Source of the DNA: an uncultured Oscillospiraceae bacterium | Lineage (GTDB): Bacteria; Bacillota; Clostridia; Oscillospirales; Oscillospiraceae | Assembly (NCBI GenBank): GCA_947629955.1 | Contig: CANRFT010000001.1 | Span: 1-64,000, forward strand | Direction of reading: 5' to 3' | DNA length: 64,000 nt | In this document: positions 1 to 9,057 of the stretch, piece after piece | Layout: every line of letters begins with the position of its first letter | Numbering within the stretch: position 1 is the first letter of the stretch | Notes under the pieces: generated by a model | Databases searched by the model: none | Told to the model about the DNA's origin: nothing | The model's input: only the letters and a program-made list of their open reading frames with translations | Translations under genes and position numbers: made by a program

Positions 1-356
1 CCGTCGTCGGCGGGGTCGCCGGGCTTGATGCCGTGGAGGAAGGGCACGCCGCCGCCCAGGGCCACGATGAGCAGGTCATTGGCCACCTGGACCTTGGGGG
101 TGGACTGGGCGAAGTAGATCTTGGGGTCGCTGACATAGACGCAGCCCACCACGGTGGGCTTGCTGGGGTCGGTGACGTCCACGATGTTGACCTCCGCGCC
201 CTTGAAGGAGCCGCAGTACATCAGATACCGGTCGCCGGTCTTGTAAAGAGCCATCTGGAAGGCGTTGATGCCGTTCAGGTCGCAGAAGCCCACGACCTCC
301 ATGTTCTTGATATAGCCCTGATTGGTCTCGCTTTTCGCGTAGAAGGGAATGGACAT
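1..356 (-). CDS. LVIVD-repeat protein, N-terminal part (runs off window)
   Basis: The reading frame opens at ATG 354-356 behind GGAGGTAA (361-368) and continues past the left edge, so only the first 118 or so residues are visible. The protein starts MSIPFYAKSETNQG, has no signal peptide, and contains VNIVDVTDPSKPTVVG, which fits the LVIVD repeat pattern of beta-propeller-like proteins often found on or around Firmicute cell surfaces. The function is unknown. The opposite-strand frame over the same bases has no ribosome binding site and is a GC-driven shadow. Confidence 0.7.
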   Translation of the reverse strand, partial: MSIPFYAKSETNQGYIKNMEVVGFCDLNGINAFQMALYKTGDRYLMYCGSFKGAEVNIVDVTDPSKPTVVGCVYVSDPKIYFAQSTPKVQVANDLLIVALGGGVPFLHGIKPGDPADD

Positions 357-475
357 AAGGTTACCTCCTCTGTTTGATGTCGTTAACTAATAAGTTACTC
401 CAATCGGGCAAAAATGTCAATTCGCAATCGGCAAAAAAACAGAGCGGTTTTTTGGGGAAAATCCATAATCGGGGC

Positions 476-1414
476 TCACGTCATCAGCCGGGTAAACAGC
501 CACGCCAGTCCTCCGCACACGGGAAAGGTGAGGGCCCAGGCCCCCGCCATCTCCCCCATGATCCTGGGGCTGGCCCCCCGGCCCGCGCCGCACACGGCGG
601 CGACTTTCGCGTGGGTGGTGGACACCGGCAGCCCCAGCAGGGAGCAGGCCAGCAGCACCGCGCCCGCGCCTAAATCGGCGCACAGCCCGGCGGCGGGGGA
701 GAGGTCCGCCAGCTCTTTCCCCACCTTCTCCACGATGGGCCGTCCCCCGCAGGCGGTGCCCAGGGCCATCACGGCGGCGGTGAGCAGGGCCAAAGGGAGG
801 GCGCGTCCTCCGTCTCCCATGGACGCCCCCTCCGCCAGCAGGAGCAGGGCCAGAAATTTCTGCCCGTCCTGGGCCCCATGGAGGAGGGCGGTGAGGGCCG
901 CCGCCAGCCGCTGCCACCGGGCGGGCCGCCGGAGCCGGTCCCCCACGAGACGCCGGAACAGCCGGGCGCAGGCCGCCCCTGCCGGGATGGACAGGGCCAG
1001 CGCCGCCAGCGTCTTGCCCCACGCCGCCCCGTTGAGGGCGGTGAGCCCTCCCCCCAGGGCGATGGTCCCGCCGGACAGCCCCGCCAGCAGGGCGTGGCTC
1101 TCGCTGGTGGGCAGGCCGAACCGCCAGGCCAGCGCCCCCCACAGCACGATGGCCAGCATGGCCGCCCGGAGGGCGGTCTGCCCGTCCTCGTGGGAGGGGA
1201 AGGAGGCCAGTTCCTCCACCGTGGCGGCCACGGCGGGGAACAGCAGGCAGGAGGTGGCCGCGCCGGCGAAATTGCACACGGCGGCCATCCCCACCGCCCG
1301 CCGGTAGGGTATGGCCCCGGACCCCACGGCGGTGGCGATGGCGTTGGGCGCGTCGGTCCAGCCGTTGACAAAGACCACCGCCAGCGCCAGCAGGCGGGGC
1401 AGAGCACTCTCCAT
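476..1414 (-). CDS. PiT-family inorganic phosphate transporter
   Basis: This is a 312-residue integral membrane protein of the PiT family, which imports phosphate with a coupling cation. The first PiT signature, NGWTDAPNAIATAV, lies at about residues 17-30. Further hallmarks are GLPTSESHALLAGLSGG near 97, GAQDGQK near 184 and LPVSTTHAKV near 262; the N- and C-terminal halves are inverted repeats, as is usual for the family. ATG 1412-1414 is preferred because AGGGGG (1422-1427) lies 7 bases upstream. An in-frame GTG at 1418-1420 would touch that site. A phoU-like partner, common beside PiT genes, is not adjacent. Confidence 0.9.
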   Translation of the reverse strand: MESALPRLLALAVVFVNGWTDAPNAIATAVGSGAIPYRRAVGMAAVCNFAGAATSCLLFPAVAATVEELASFPSHEDGQTALRAAMLAIVLWGALAWRFGLPTSESHALLAGLSGGTIALGGGLTALNGAAWGKTLAALALSIPAGAACARLFRRLVGDRLRRPARWQRLAAALTALLHGAQDGQKFLALLLLAEGASMGDGGRALPLALLTAAVMALGTACGGRPIVEKVGKELADLSPAAGLCADLGAGAVLLACSLLGLPVSTTHAKVAAVCGAGRGASPRIMGEMAGAWALTFPVCGGLAWLFTRLMT

Positions 1415-1573
1415 GGGCACACCCCCTCGGTCAAGGGTATGGCCCGCCCGTCCGGATTAGAACGGACAGGCAAAATTTTTCGGGGATTTTTTCGGAAAAA
1501 AGAAGGGTTTTCGCCCCCGGACGGCGTATTAGTAAAAAGAGATACATCCTTGCACGCCGAAGGAGGTCACCCG

Positions 1574-2578
1574 ATGAATATCCGTGAACGCACGGAGGAG
1601 CTGGAGCGGCAGACCCTGTCGCCCCGGGCCTGCCTGTCCGAGCACTCCAAAGGGAGGGCGGTGCCCATCCCCGACGACCCCATGCGCACCTGTTTCCAGC
1701 GGGACGTGGACCGGGTGGTCCACAGCAAGGCGTTCCGCCGCTTAAAACACAAGACCCAGGTGTTCCTCCAGCCCGAGGGGGACCACTACCGCACCCGCAT
1801 GACCCACACGCTGGAGGTCTCCCGCATCGCCCGGACCATGGCCAGGGGCCTGCGGCTCAACGAGGATCTGACCGAGGCGGCCGCCCTGGGCCACGACCTG
1901 GGCCACACCCCCTTCGGCCACGCCGGAGAGCGGGCGTTGGCGAGGATGGTGTCCGGCGGCTTCAAGCACTACGAGCAGTCCCTGCGGGTGGTGGACCGGC
2001 TGGAGAACGACGGGGCCGGCCTGAACCTGTGCCAGGAGGTCCGCAGCGGCATCCTTTGCCACACCCGCGGCCCCGCGGCCGACACCCTGGAGGGCCAGCT
2101 GGTCCGTTTCGCCGACAAGATCGCCTACATCAACCACGACATCGACGACGCCCTCCGGGGCGGGGTCATCTTCCCCACCGATATCCCGGTGGCCATCTCC
2201 CAGGTGCTGGGCTACACCCACGGGGAGCGCATCGCCGCGCTGGTGCAGGACGTGGTGGACGCCAGCGCGGACAGCGATACCATCCGCCAGTCCGACCAGG
2301 TGGGCCGGGCCATGGCCGAGCTGGAGCAGTTCATGTTCGACGCGGTCTACACCAACCCCCTGGCCAAAGGGGAGGAGGGCAAGGCGGAGCATATGGTCTG
2401 CCTGCTGTTCGAGTATTACAGCAAGCGCACCGACCAGCTGCCTCCGGAGTACCAGGAGATCCTGCTGGAGGAGGGCACCGAGCGGGCGGTGACCGACTAC
2501 ATCGCCGGCATGACCGACACCTACGCGGTGGAGACCTTCGGCCGGCTGTTCGTCCCCATGGGCTGGATGGTGAAGTGA
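1574..2578 (+). CDS. dgt: dGTPase-like HD-domain triphosphohydrolase
   Basis: This 334-residue protein belongs to the dGTP triphosphohydrolase family, which releases triphosphate from dNTPs. The HD metal site is visible as H78 in THTLEVSRIA followed by GHDLGHTPFGH near residues 108-118. The N-terminal DRDVD/RVVHSKAFRRLKHKTQV pattern is typical of the short Firmicute dGTPase-like group. The start is ATG 1574 behind AGGAGGT (1561-1567). An open frame extends far upstream, but it lies antisense to the PiT gene and has no second start signal. The gene is the first of a rightward block leading into dnaG-rpoD, an order also seen in other Clostridia. Confidence 0.93.
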   Translation: MNIRERTEELERQTLSPRACLSEHSKGRAVPIPDDPMRTCFQRDVDRVVHSKAFRRLKHKTQVFLQPEGDHYRTRMTHTLEVSRIARTMARGLRLNEDLTEAAALGHDLGHTPFGHAGERALARMVSGGFKHYEQSLRVVDRLENDGAGLNLCQEVRSGILCHTRGPAADTLEGQLVRFADKIAYINHDIDDALRGGVIFPTDIPVAISQVLGYTHGERIAALVQDVVDASADSDTIRQSDQVGRAMAELEQFMFDAVYTNPLAKGEEGKAEHMVCLLFEYYSKRTDQLPPEYQEILLEEGTERAVTDYIAGMTDTYAVETFGRLFVPMGWMVK

Positions 2579-2579
2579 C

Positions 2580-3209
2580 GTGACGGAATATCTGGTCCCC
2601 ACCAAAGCGGCCTCGGCGGAGTTCACCGAGAAGCGCTCCACCTTCATCGGCCAGGTGTGGCCGGTGGACAGCGAGGAGGAGGCCCGGACCCGGATCGAGG
2701 AGACAAAGAAAAAATACCATGACGCCCGGCACAACTGCTGGTGCTATTTGGTGAAGGACGGGCCGGTGCGCTACTCCGACGACGGAGAGCCCCAGGGAAC
2801 CGCCGGCCAGCCCATGCTGGCGGTGTTCCAGAAGGAGGGGGTCACCGGCGTGTGCTGCGTGGTGACCCGGTACTTCGGCGGGGTGCTGCTGGGGGCAGGG
2901 GGCCTGGTCCGGGCCTACACCCAGGCCGCCAAGGACGCCCTGGACGCCGCCGGCGTCTCCGTGGTACGCCGGTGGGTGGAGCTGGCGGTGGACTGCCCCT
3001 ACAGCTTTTTGGAGCGGGTGAAGAACGAGTGCGCCGCCCTGGGGGGCGCGGTGGGGGAGATCGGGTACGCCGCCGCCGTCACCGTCCACGCCCTGCTGCC
3101 CGAGGAGCGGGCGGCGGCCTTCGCCGCCCGGATGACCGAGCTGTCCGCCGGGGCCTTTTCCGCCGTAAAGCTGGGCGAAGTCCTTAAGGCGGTCCCCGTT
3201 TCCGGCTGA
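2580..3209 (+). CDS. yigZ: YigZ/IMPACT family protein (UPF0029)
   Basis: A 209-residue YigZ-like protein. The family signature is present as RYFGGVLLGAGGLVRAYTQA near residues 98-117, preceded by HDARHNCWCY and YSDDGEPQGTAGQP. The C-terminal part is the DUF1949-like ferredoxin-fold domain. The biochemical role is not settled; the eukaryotic homologue IMPACT binds GCN1. The gene starts with GTG 2580-2582, one base after the dgt stop, so translation is probably coupled. It precedes dnaG by 57 bases. Confidence 0.9.
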   Translation: MTEYLVPTKAASAEFTEKRSTFIGQVWPVDSEEEARTRIEETKKKYHDARHNCWCYLVKDGPVRYSDDGEPQGTAGQPMLAVFQKEGVTGVCCVVTRYFGGVLLGAGGLVRAYTQAAKDALDAAGVSVVRRWVELAVDCPYSFLERVKNECAALGGAVGEIGYAAAVTVHALLPEERAAAFAARMTELSAGAFSAVKLGEVLKAVPVSG

Positions 3210-3266
3210 ACGGAGAAAAATGTGATAAAACAGGCCCATTTTGGCTAATATGCAGGGGGTGAGACC

Positions 3267-5048
3267 GTGGCCATCCCAGAGCGCTTTCTGGATGAACTGA
3301 ATGACCGGCTGGACATCGTGGACGTGGTCTCGGCCTACGTGCCCCTGAAAAAGCGGGGGTCCAACCACTGGGGCCTGTGCCCCTTCCACCACGAGAAGAC
3401 CCCCTCCTTCTCCGTCAACGAGTCGCGGCAGAGCTTCCACTGCTTCGGCTGCGGCAAGGGGGGCGGGCCCATCCGCTTCGTCATGGAGATCGAGAGCCTG
3501 TCCTTCCCGGACGCGGTGCGCAAGCTGGCCGAGCAGGTGGGGATGACTGTGCCCGAGGAGGACGCCTCCGACGGCCGCTGGCGGGAGCGGCGGAAGCGCA
3601 TCCTGGAGCTGAACAAGGAGGCCGCCCGGTTCTACCGGGAGACGCTGTCCCGGCCAGAGGGGGCGGCGGTGGCCGCCTACATCCGGGACAAACGGCGCAT
3701 CAGCCCGAAATTCTCCGCCCGGTTCGGCCTGGGGGCCGCCCCCGACGCCTGGGACACCCTCATCAAAGCCATGGCGGAGAAGGGCTACGACAAGATGGAC
3801 CTGATCGATGCGGGCCTGGCCGTGGCGGGCAAAAACGGCGGTGTCTACGACAAATACCGCAACCGGCTCATGCTCCCCGTCATCGACGTGCGGGGGGACG
3901 TGATCGGCTTCACCAGCCGGGTGATGGACGACTCCACCCCCAAATATCTGAATACCCCGGAGACCGCCATCTTCAAAAAACGGTCCATCCTCTACGGGCT
4001 GAACTACGCCAAGAGCACCAGACGGCCCAACTTCATCCTGGTGGAGGGCAATATCGACGTGATCACCATGCACCAGGCGGGCTTCGACAACACCGTGGCC
4101 ACCATGGGCACTGCCCTCACCGAGGACCACATCCACACCCTGTCCAAGTACACCAAGGAGCTGGTGCTCTGCCTGGACAACGACGCCGCCGGCGAGGACG
4201 CCACCCAGCGGGCCATCGCTCTGCTGAAAAACGCGGACATCGCAGTCAAGGTGCTGCGCCTGCCCCGCCGCAGGACGGAGGACGGGGAGCTGGTGAAGCA
4301 GGACCCGGACGACTACATCAAGAATCACGGCCCGGAGGCATTCCAGGGGCTGCTGGAGCGCAGTTCCAACTCGGTGGAGTACCGGCTGGCCGCCCTGGAG
4401 GGGCAGTTCGACCTGAAGCGGGACGACCAGCGGGCCCAGTACCTCCAGGCGGCGGCGGAGGTGGTCGCCTCCCTGGCCAGTCCGGTGGAGCGGGAGATCT
4501 ACGGCGGCCGGTGCGCCGAGACCGCCGGCGTCAGCCGCCAGGCGGTGCTGGACGAGGTGGACCGCCTCCGTAAGCGGAAGCGCTGGCAGGACAGAAAGGA
4601 CGAGGAGCGCCGGAGCATGACCCCCACCCGCCAGCTCCAGCCCAAAGAGCGGGAGCTGCGCTACACCGACATCCGCTCCGCCCGGGCGGAGGAGGGCGTG
4701 CTGCGGGTGGTCCTTCTGGACGGGGACTTCTTCACCCGGCTGGACGGCCTGGAGCCGGAGGATTTCTCCTCGCCCCTGCTGGGGAAGGCCTACGGCATCC
4801 TCCGGCGGCGGTGGCGGGAGGGCCGGCGGCTGTCCCTCTCCGCGCTGGAGGGGGAGTGCTCCCCGGCGGAGCTGGACCAGCTCTCCGCCATCCTCCAGGA
4901 GCCCCAGCCCAGGAACACCGCCCAGGACGCCCTGGACGACTTCAGACAGACCATACTGGAGCGGAGAGACCGCAAAAAGATCACCGGCGCCGAGGGGCTG
5001 AACGCCCTGAAAGACGCGCTGAAGCAGAAAAAAGGATTGGGAGGATAA
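3267..5048 (+). CDS. dnaG: DNA primase DnaG
   Basis: Primase of 593 residues that makes RNA primers at the replication fork together with the DnaB-type helicase. The CHC2 zinc finger is complete (C38, H41, C59, C62). The TOPRIM core follows, with the acidic EG near residue 260 (VEGNIDVI, where many primases have EGYMDVI) and DND near 304-306. The C-terminal third is the helicase-binding region. The start is GTG 3267 behind AGGGGGTGAG. The gene lies 6 bases before rpoD, the conserved macromolecular-synthesis arrangement of dnaG and the major sigma factor. Confidence 0.96.
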   Translation: MAIPERFLDELNDRLDIVDVVSAYVPLKKRGSNHWGLCPFHHEKTPSFSVNESRQSFHCFGCGKGGGPIRFVMEIESLSFPDAVRKLAEQVGMTVPEEDASDGRWRERRKRILELNKEAARFYRETLSRPEGAAVAAYIRDKRRISPKFSARFGLGAAPDAWDTLIKAMAEKGYDKMDLIDAGLAVAGKNGGVYDKYRNRLMLPVIDVRGDVIGFTSRVMDDSTPKYLNTPETAIFKKRSILYGLNYAKSTRRPNFILVEGNIDVITMHQAGFDNTVATMGTALTEDHIHTLSKYTKELVLCLDNDAAGEDATQRAIALLKNADIAVKVLRLPRRRTEDGELVKQDPDDYIKNHGPEAFQGLLERSSNSVEYRLAALEGQFDLKRDDQRAQYLQAAAEVVASLASPVEREIYGGRCAETAGVSRQAVLDEVDRLRKRKRWQDRKDEERRSMTPTRQLQPKERELRYTDIRSARAEEGVLRVVLLDGDFFTRLDGLEPEDFSSPLLGKAYGILRRRWREGRRLSLSALEGECSPAELDQLSAILQEPQPRNTAQDALDDFRQTILERRDRKKITGAEGLNALKDALKQKKGLGG

Positions 5049-5054
5049 AAGACC

Positions 5055-6359
5055 ATGAGCGAGAAGAAAAAGGCCGGCAAAAAGCCGGAGGCGATGGTGT
5101 TCCAGGTGAGCCCCGAAAAGCTGGAGGCCGCCAAGCAGGAGCTCTCCAAAATGGTGGAAGGGGTGGCCGGCGGCGAGAAGCTGCTGGAGCTGGTGGACGC
5201 CGGCTACAAAAAGGGCAGGCTGTCCTCCGGCGAGCTGATGGAGGCCATGGACTCCCTGAACCTGGAGACCGAGCAGTTCGACAAGATCTACGACGTGCTG
5301 GAGAACCTGGGCGTGGACACCGCCGGCGAGGAGGACTTCCCCCCGGTGATGGACGAAGATCTCGCCCCCCCTGTGGAGGAGCTGGAGGATCTGCCCGAGG
5401 AGGAGATCGTCGACCCCAACACCATGCTGGACGCCTTCGCCATCGACGACCCGGTGCGCATGTACCTGAAGGAGATCGGCAAGGTGGACCTGCTCACCCC
5501 CGAGCGGGAGGTGGAGCTGGCCCAGGTCATGGACGCCGGAAACGCCGCCAGGGAGCAGCTGGAGGAGCTGGCCTCCGAGGGGGAGGAGGTGCCCGAGGAG
5601 GTCAGGACCGAGCTGAACAAGGCTGTCAAGGCCGGCGAGCGGGCCAAGCAGCAGCTGGCCGAGGCCAACCTGCGCCTGGTGGTGTCCATCGCAAAGCGGT
5701 ATGTGGGCCGGGGGATGCTGTTCCTGGACCTGATCCAGGAGGGCAATCTGGGCCTCATCAAGGCGGTGGAGAAGTTCGACTACACCAAGGGCTACAAGTT
5801 CTCCACCTACGCCACCTGGTGGATCCGCCAGGCCATCACCCGGGCCATCGCCGACCAGGCCCGGACCATCCGCATCCCGGTACACATGGTGGAGACCATC
5901 AACAAGGTCATCCGGGTGAACCGTCAGCTCCTCCAGGAGCTGGGCCACGACCCCACCCCCGAGGAGACCGCCGCCGAGATGAACATGCCCGTGGACAAGG
6001 TCCGGGAGATTTTAAAGATCGCCCAGGAGCCCGTGTCCATGGAGACCCCCATCGGCGAGGAGGAGGACTCCCATCTGGGCGACTTCATCGAGGACGAGAG
6101 CGCCTCCGAGCCCTCCGAGGTGGCCTCCTTCACCCTGCTCAAGGAGCAGCTGGTGGAGGTGCTGTCCACCCTGACCCCCAGGGAGGAGAAGGTGCTGAAG
6201 CTCCGCTTCGGCATCGAGGACGGCCGCAGCCGCACCCTGGAGGAGGTGGGCCGGGAGTTCAACGTGACCCGTGAGCGCATCCGCCAGATCGAGGCCAAGG
6301 CCCTGCGGAAGCTCCGCCACCCCAGCCGGAGCAAGAAGCTGAAAGACTTTTTGAACTGA
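5055..6359 (+). CDS. rpoD: RNA polymerase primary sigma factor (SigA/RpoD)
   Basis: The 434-residue housekeeping sigma factor. Region 1.1 and a long acidic stretch occupy the first 120 residues. Region 1.2 begins near [11 protein letters not shown]. Region 2 with [17 protein letters not shown] lies near residue 240 and reads the -10 element. Region 4 carries the -35-binding helix-turn-helix [20 protein letters not shown] near 393-412. The start is ATG 5055 with GGGAGG 11 bases upstream. The many TTGACA/TATAAT promoters listed in this window fit its expected specificity. A strong palindrome follows the stop codon. Confidence 0.97.
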   Translation: MSEKKKAGKKPEAMVFQVSPEKLEAAKQELSKMVEGVAGGEKLLELVDAGYKKGRLSSGELMEAMDSLNLETEQFDKIYDVLENLGVDTAGEEDFPPVMDEDLAPPVEELEDLPEEEIVDPNTMLDAFAIDDPVRMYLKEIGKVDLLTPEREVELAQVMDAGNAAREQLEELASEGEEVPEEVRTELNKAVKAGERAKQQLAEANLRLVVSIAKRYVGRGMLFLDLIQEGNLGLIKAVEKFDYTKGYKFSTYATWWIRQAITRAIADQARTIRIPVHMVETINKVIRVNRQLLQELGHDPTPEETAAEMNMPVDKVREILKIAQEPVSMETPIGEEEDSHLGDFIEDESASEPSEVASFTLLKEQLVEVLSTLTPREEKVLKLRFGIEDGRSRTLEEVGREFNVTRERIRQIEAKALRKLRHPSRSKKLKDFLN

Positions 6360-6372
6360 ACGCAGACATGAG

Positions 6373-6403
6373 GAGAGCCGCCTGTCAACGACAGGCGGCT
6401 CTC
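6373..6403. terminator. 14-bp perfect hairpin between convergent genes
   Basis: Both arms (6373-6386 and 6390-6403) are perfectly complementary with a 3-base loop. It lies between the end of rpoD and the end of the leftward SLH gene, so it probably serves both. There is no U-tract on either side, so termination strength is uncertain. Confidence 0.6.
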
Positions 6404-6418
6404 TGGCAATGTTAAACC

Positions 6419-7480
6419 TCAGTCTCCCAGAATTGTGCAGTAGCGCTGGATCATGACCGCCACCTGCGCACGGGTGGCTGTGCCCAGGGGCAGCAGCTTT
6501 CCATCGCCGGTGCCGTTGATGATGCCGTTCTCCACGCACCAGGCTATGGCGGAGGCAGCCTCACTGGTGGGGATAGAGGACGCGTCCGGCCACTTATTCA
6601 GCTGGCTGGTGCTCACCGCGGGGCTGTTGGCGCAGCGGTACAGCAGGGTGGCCAGCTCCGCCCGGGTGATCGTCTCCTCGGGCTTCTCGCCGTCGGACAC
6701 GCCCTTCTCCTTGGCCCACTCCACGCCCTTTGTGTACCAGGTGGCCCCACCCTCGGTGTCCACCCCCGCTTGACGGGCCAGAAGGGTCAGGATCTGGCCC
6801 CGGGTGAAAATACCGTCGGGATCAAATTTTCCGCCGGGGACGCCCTGCATCAGGCCCTGCTCCGCGGCCCAGACCACCGCATCGGCGTAGTAGGCATCGG
6901 GCTTCACGTCCTCAAAAAGCTGCTTCTCCCCGTGGACCGGGTAATCCTCCGCGACGAAAATATAATTGGTGACATCGCCGTTCTCCCTGAGCGTGAGGAT
7001 GGGGATGCGGTCGTAGCAACGGTCCTCGTGCCACGACTCCGTGACGGTGCCGTTTGGAAGCGGATAACCAACATCGTAGGCATACCCATCCAGGGACTCG
7101 ATCCAGAAAAGCATATTGACCCCGGCCCGGCACTCCGCGCCGATTAGTGCCTCCAGGGAATCGACCTGGAACTCCTCCAGGAGATATTCCGCCTCCGACG
7201 GGTCGACCTGGGTCACCGTTTCATTGAAGTGGGCGCTGATCTCGCAGCCCTGCGCCAGGATGAGGGCCGTCACGGAGAGCTCCGGATCGGCAGACTCATC
7301 CACGCCTGCGCGGATGACCATTTTCTCTGTCCGAGCTTTGGAGAGGTGGATGTCACAGTCCCCGCTGGTCAGGGTGATCTCGCGCCAGTCGTCTCCGGCG
7401 GCCAGGGCTGTCACAGGCAACGCCCCCAGCAGCAGGGCGCATGTCAGCAGCAGGCACAGGGTTCGTCTGATTTTTCGCAT
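6419..7480 (-). CDS. Secreted protein with C-terminal SLH repeats
   Basis: A 353-residue exported protein. It begins MRKIRRTLCLLLTCALLLGA and has a signal peptide with probable cleavage after ALA near residue 27. The middle 160 residues match nothing I recognise. Three S-layer homology repeats occupy about 190-353, with FEDVKPDAYYADAVVWAAEQG as the clearest start and FTRGQILTLLARQAG and ITRAELATLLYRCAN as repeat ends. SLH repeats bind pyruvylated secondary wall polymers, so the protein is likely held in the cell wall. The start is ATG 7478-7480 behind AGGAGGA; a sigma-A promoter lies at 7570-7598. Confidence 0.88.
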   Translation of the reverse strand: MRKIRRTLCLLLTCALLLGALPVTALAAGDDWREITLTSGDCDIHLSKARTEKMVIRAGVDESADPELSVTALILAQGCEISAHFNETVTQVDPSEAEYLLEEFQVDSLEALIGAECRAGVNMLFWIESLDGYAYDVGYPLPNGTVTESWHEDRCYDRIPILTLRENGDVTNYIFVAEDYPVHGEKQLFEDVKPDAYYADAVVWAAEQGLMQGVPGGKFDPDGIFTRGQILTLLARQAGVDTEGGATWYTKGVEWAKEKGVSDGEKPEETITRAELATLLYRCANSPAVSTSQLNKWPDASSIPTSEAASAIAWCVENGIINGTGDGKLLPLGTATRAQVAVMIQRYCTILGD

Positions 7481-7569
7481 AGTTAGATTCCTCCTCGATT
7501 CAAAAAAGTGTAGGTTTACAAACTTTTTTTTCGACAGGGATTCGGTCCTATAAAGTGCTTGATTTTTCC

Positions 7570-7598
7570 GTTTTACTGTGTTACACTGAACCTGTCAA
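7570..7598 (-). promoter_or_regulatory. Sigma-A promoter for the SLH protein gene
   Basis: On the minus strand TTGACA (7593-7598) is followed after exactly 17 bases by TAAAAC (7570-7575). The predicted transcript would have a leader of about 80 bases ahead of the SLH gene. Confidence 0.6.
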
Positions 7599-7649
7599 AT
7601 TTCCGCACGGAGATTTGAAAAACTACACGTTTTCAAATTTTTCGACAAG

Positions 7650-7673
7650 AAAGCCGCCCATCTGGGCGGCTTT
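7650..7673 (-). terminator. Terminator of the pseudouridine synthase gene
   Basis: An 11-bp perfect stem (7650-7660 with 7663-7673) with a 2-base loop, read on the minus strand, followed by TTTCTTGTC. It lies 21 bases past the stop of the leftward pseudouridine synthase gene. Confidence 0.7.
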
Positions 7674-7694
7674 GCTTTGCGTATGTTCCGGCGC

Positions 7695-8579
7695 TCACTT
7701 GAACAGCCGGTTGAAATCTTTCGGCATCTTGGCCGTAAAGATGATCGGCTTGCCGGTGGCGGGGTGGAGGAAGGACAGCTCGTTGGCGTGGAGGCACAGC
7801 CTCCCGATGGGGTTGGTCCGGGCGCCGTACTGCTTGTCCCCGGCGATGGGGCAGCCCTTCTCCTTCATGTGGACCCGGATCTGGTTCTTGCGGCCGGTGT
7901 CGATGGAGATATCCAGCAGGGAGTAGCCGTTGCCGGTGCGCTTGATCTCGTAGTTGGTGATGGCCTCTTTGGCGTTGGGGCCCGGCCGCCCGGAGAAGGA
8001 CAGGTGGGTCTCCGTCTCGATGAGCCAGCTGCGGATGGTGTCCCGCTCCGGCTTGGGGACGCCCTCCACCACCGCCAGGTAGCCCCGGCGGGTGACGATG
8101 TCGTTCCATTTGGACTGGAACAGTTCTTTCGTCTCCGGGTCCTTGGCGAACATCATCACGCCGGAGGTGTCCCGGTCCAGCCGGTGGACCACGTAGACGC
8201 GGTTTTTCACGTGCCGGGTCTTCACGTAGTCGGTGACGATGTGGTAGGCGGTGCGGTCCTTCTCCCGCTCATTGGCCACAGAGAGCAGCTTGGCGGGCTT
8301 GTTCACCACGATGAGATGCTCGTCCTCGTAGAGCAGGGGGAAGGGCAGCACGTCGGTCCTGGGGGCGGAGAAGGCCAGGATGGTCACCGTCTGGCCGGGG
8401 GACAGGGGTTCGTCGAACTGGGAGACGGGCCGGCCGTCCACCGCCACCAGCCGCCGGGTGAGCAGGGATTTGATGTTGTTGCGGCTCTTGCCCTTCACGT
8501 GCGCCAGCAGGAAGGGGAGCAGGGTGGAGGGCTCCTCCACCGGGTAGTTCACGGCCTCGTGTCTGGTGAAATGGTCCAT
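7695..8579 (-). CDS. RluA-family RNA pseudouridine synthase
   Basis: A 294-residue enzyme that isomerises uridine to pseudouridine in rRNA or tRNA. An S4-like RNA-binding region (about residues 15-60, VKGKSRNNIKSLLTRRLVAV) precedes the catalytic domain. The RluA motif VVHRLDRDTSG contains the catalytic D135. RKNQIRVHM and PIAGDKQYG are further family motifs. The precise target (RluB/C/D-like) cannot be read from sequence alone. The start chosen is ATG 8577-8579; a longer open frame upstream runs through an intergenic repeat. The gene is single and followed by its own terminator. Confidence 0.92.
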   Translation of the reverse strand: MDHFTRHEAVNYPVEEPSTLLPFLLAHVKGKSRNNIKSLLTRRLVAVDGRPVSQFDEPLSPGQTVTILAFSAPRTDVLPFPLLYEDEHLIVVNKPAKLLSVANEREKDRTAYHIVTDYVKTRHVKNRVYVVHRLDRDTSGVMMFAKDPETKELFQSKWNDIVTRRGYLAVVEGVPKPERDTIRSWLIETETHLSFSGRPGPNAKEAITNYEIKRTGNGYSLLDISIDTGRKNQIRVHMKEKGCPIAGDKQYGARTNPIGRLCLHANELSFLHPATGKPIIFTAKMPKDFNRLFK

Positions 8580-8604
8580 AGGAATACCGCCTTTATTTTG
8601 ATCC

Positions 8605-8682
8605 GTAGGGGTCGCCCCCCTGGGCGGCCCGCCATACCGAGCCTGTTTCGCGAACGGGTCGCCGAAGGCGGCGACCCCTACA
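8605..8682. repeat. GTAGGGG-family intergenic repeat, copy 1
   Basis: The unit starts GTAGGGGTCGC and ends with the reverse complement GCGACCCCTAC, so its termini are inverted. It lies between the pseudouridine synthase start and yqfC. Related copies are at 14487-14554, 20448-20640, 51119-51157 and 63708-63742. Confidence 0.75.
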
Positions 8683-8777
8683 AGTATACCACACCGCCGC
8701 CCGGTTTGCCACCCCAATTTTCGCGGGACAGGCAAGGGCGCGTCCCGCCGCGCATATCCTTGCCAGAGGTGATGTGT

Positions 8778-9053
8778 GTGTCGGACAAGGAGAGCCTGCT
8801 GGAGCGGGCGGCCCGGGCGCTGGATCTGCCCGCCGACGCGGTGGCGGGGGTGCCCCGCATCGAGCTGATGGGAGACGGCGAGCTCCGCATGGGCCCCCAC
8901 CGGGGCATCCTGGCCTACGGCCCGGGGGAGATCCACATCTCCGGCGGCAGGCTGGTGGTGCGGGTGCTGGGGGAGGGCCTGGAGCTGCGGGCCATGACGC
9001 CGGCGGAGCTGCTGATCACCGGGCAGATCCGGGCGGTGGAATTTGTGAGGTGA
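8778..9053 (+). CDS. yqfC: Sporulation protein YqfC
   Basis: A 91-residue protein of the YqfC family, with the pattern PRIELMGDGELRMGPHRGIL followed by ISGGRLVVRVLGEGLELRAMT. In Bacillus subtilis yqfC and yqfD are mother-cell sporulation genes, and the order yqfC-yqfD-phoH is conserved in spore formers. GTG 8778 is chosen because GAGG (8766-8769) sits 8 bases before it. ATG 8772, which would add two residues, is almost touching the ribosome site. An inverted repeat GGCAAGG/CCTTGCC (8731-8737, 8758-8764) precedes the gene. Confidence 0.85.
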   Translation: MSDKESLLERAARALDLPADAVAGVPRIELMGDGELRMGPHRGILAYGPGEIHISGGRLVVRVLGEGLELRAMTPAELLITGQIRAVEFVR

Positions 9054-9057
9054 GGGC

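Noticed and set aside
420-475. Terminator after the PiT gene (A/T-rich arms around AGAGC)
   Set aside because: The stem is almost only A-T pairs, with no GC core, and is too weak to call.
2331-5948. A 1205-codon open frame on the minus strand across yigZ, dnaG and rpoD
   Set aside because: It is antisense to three clearly conserved genes, is rich in His/Gly/Leu/Val/Gln as reverse frames of GC-rich DNA are, and has no ribosome site.
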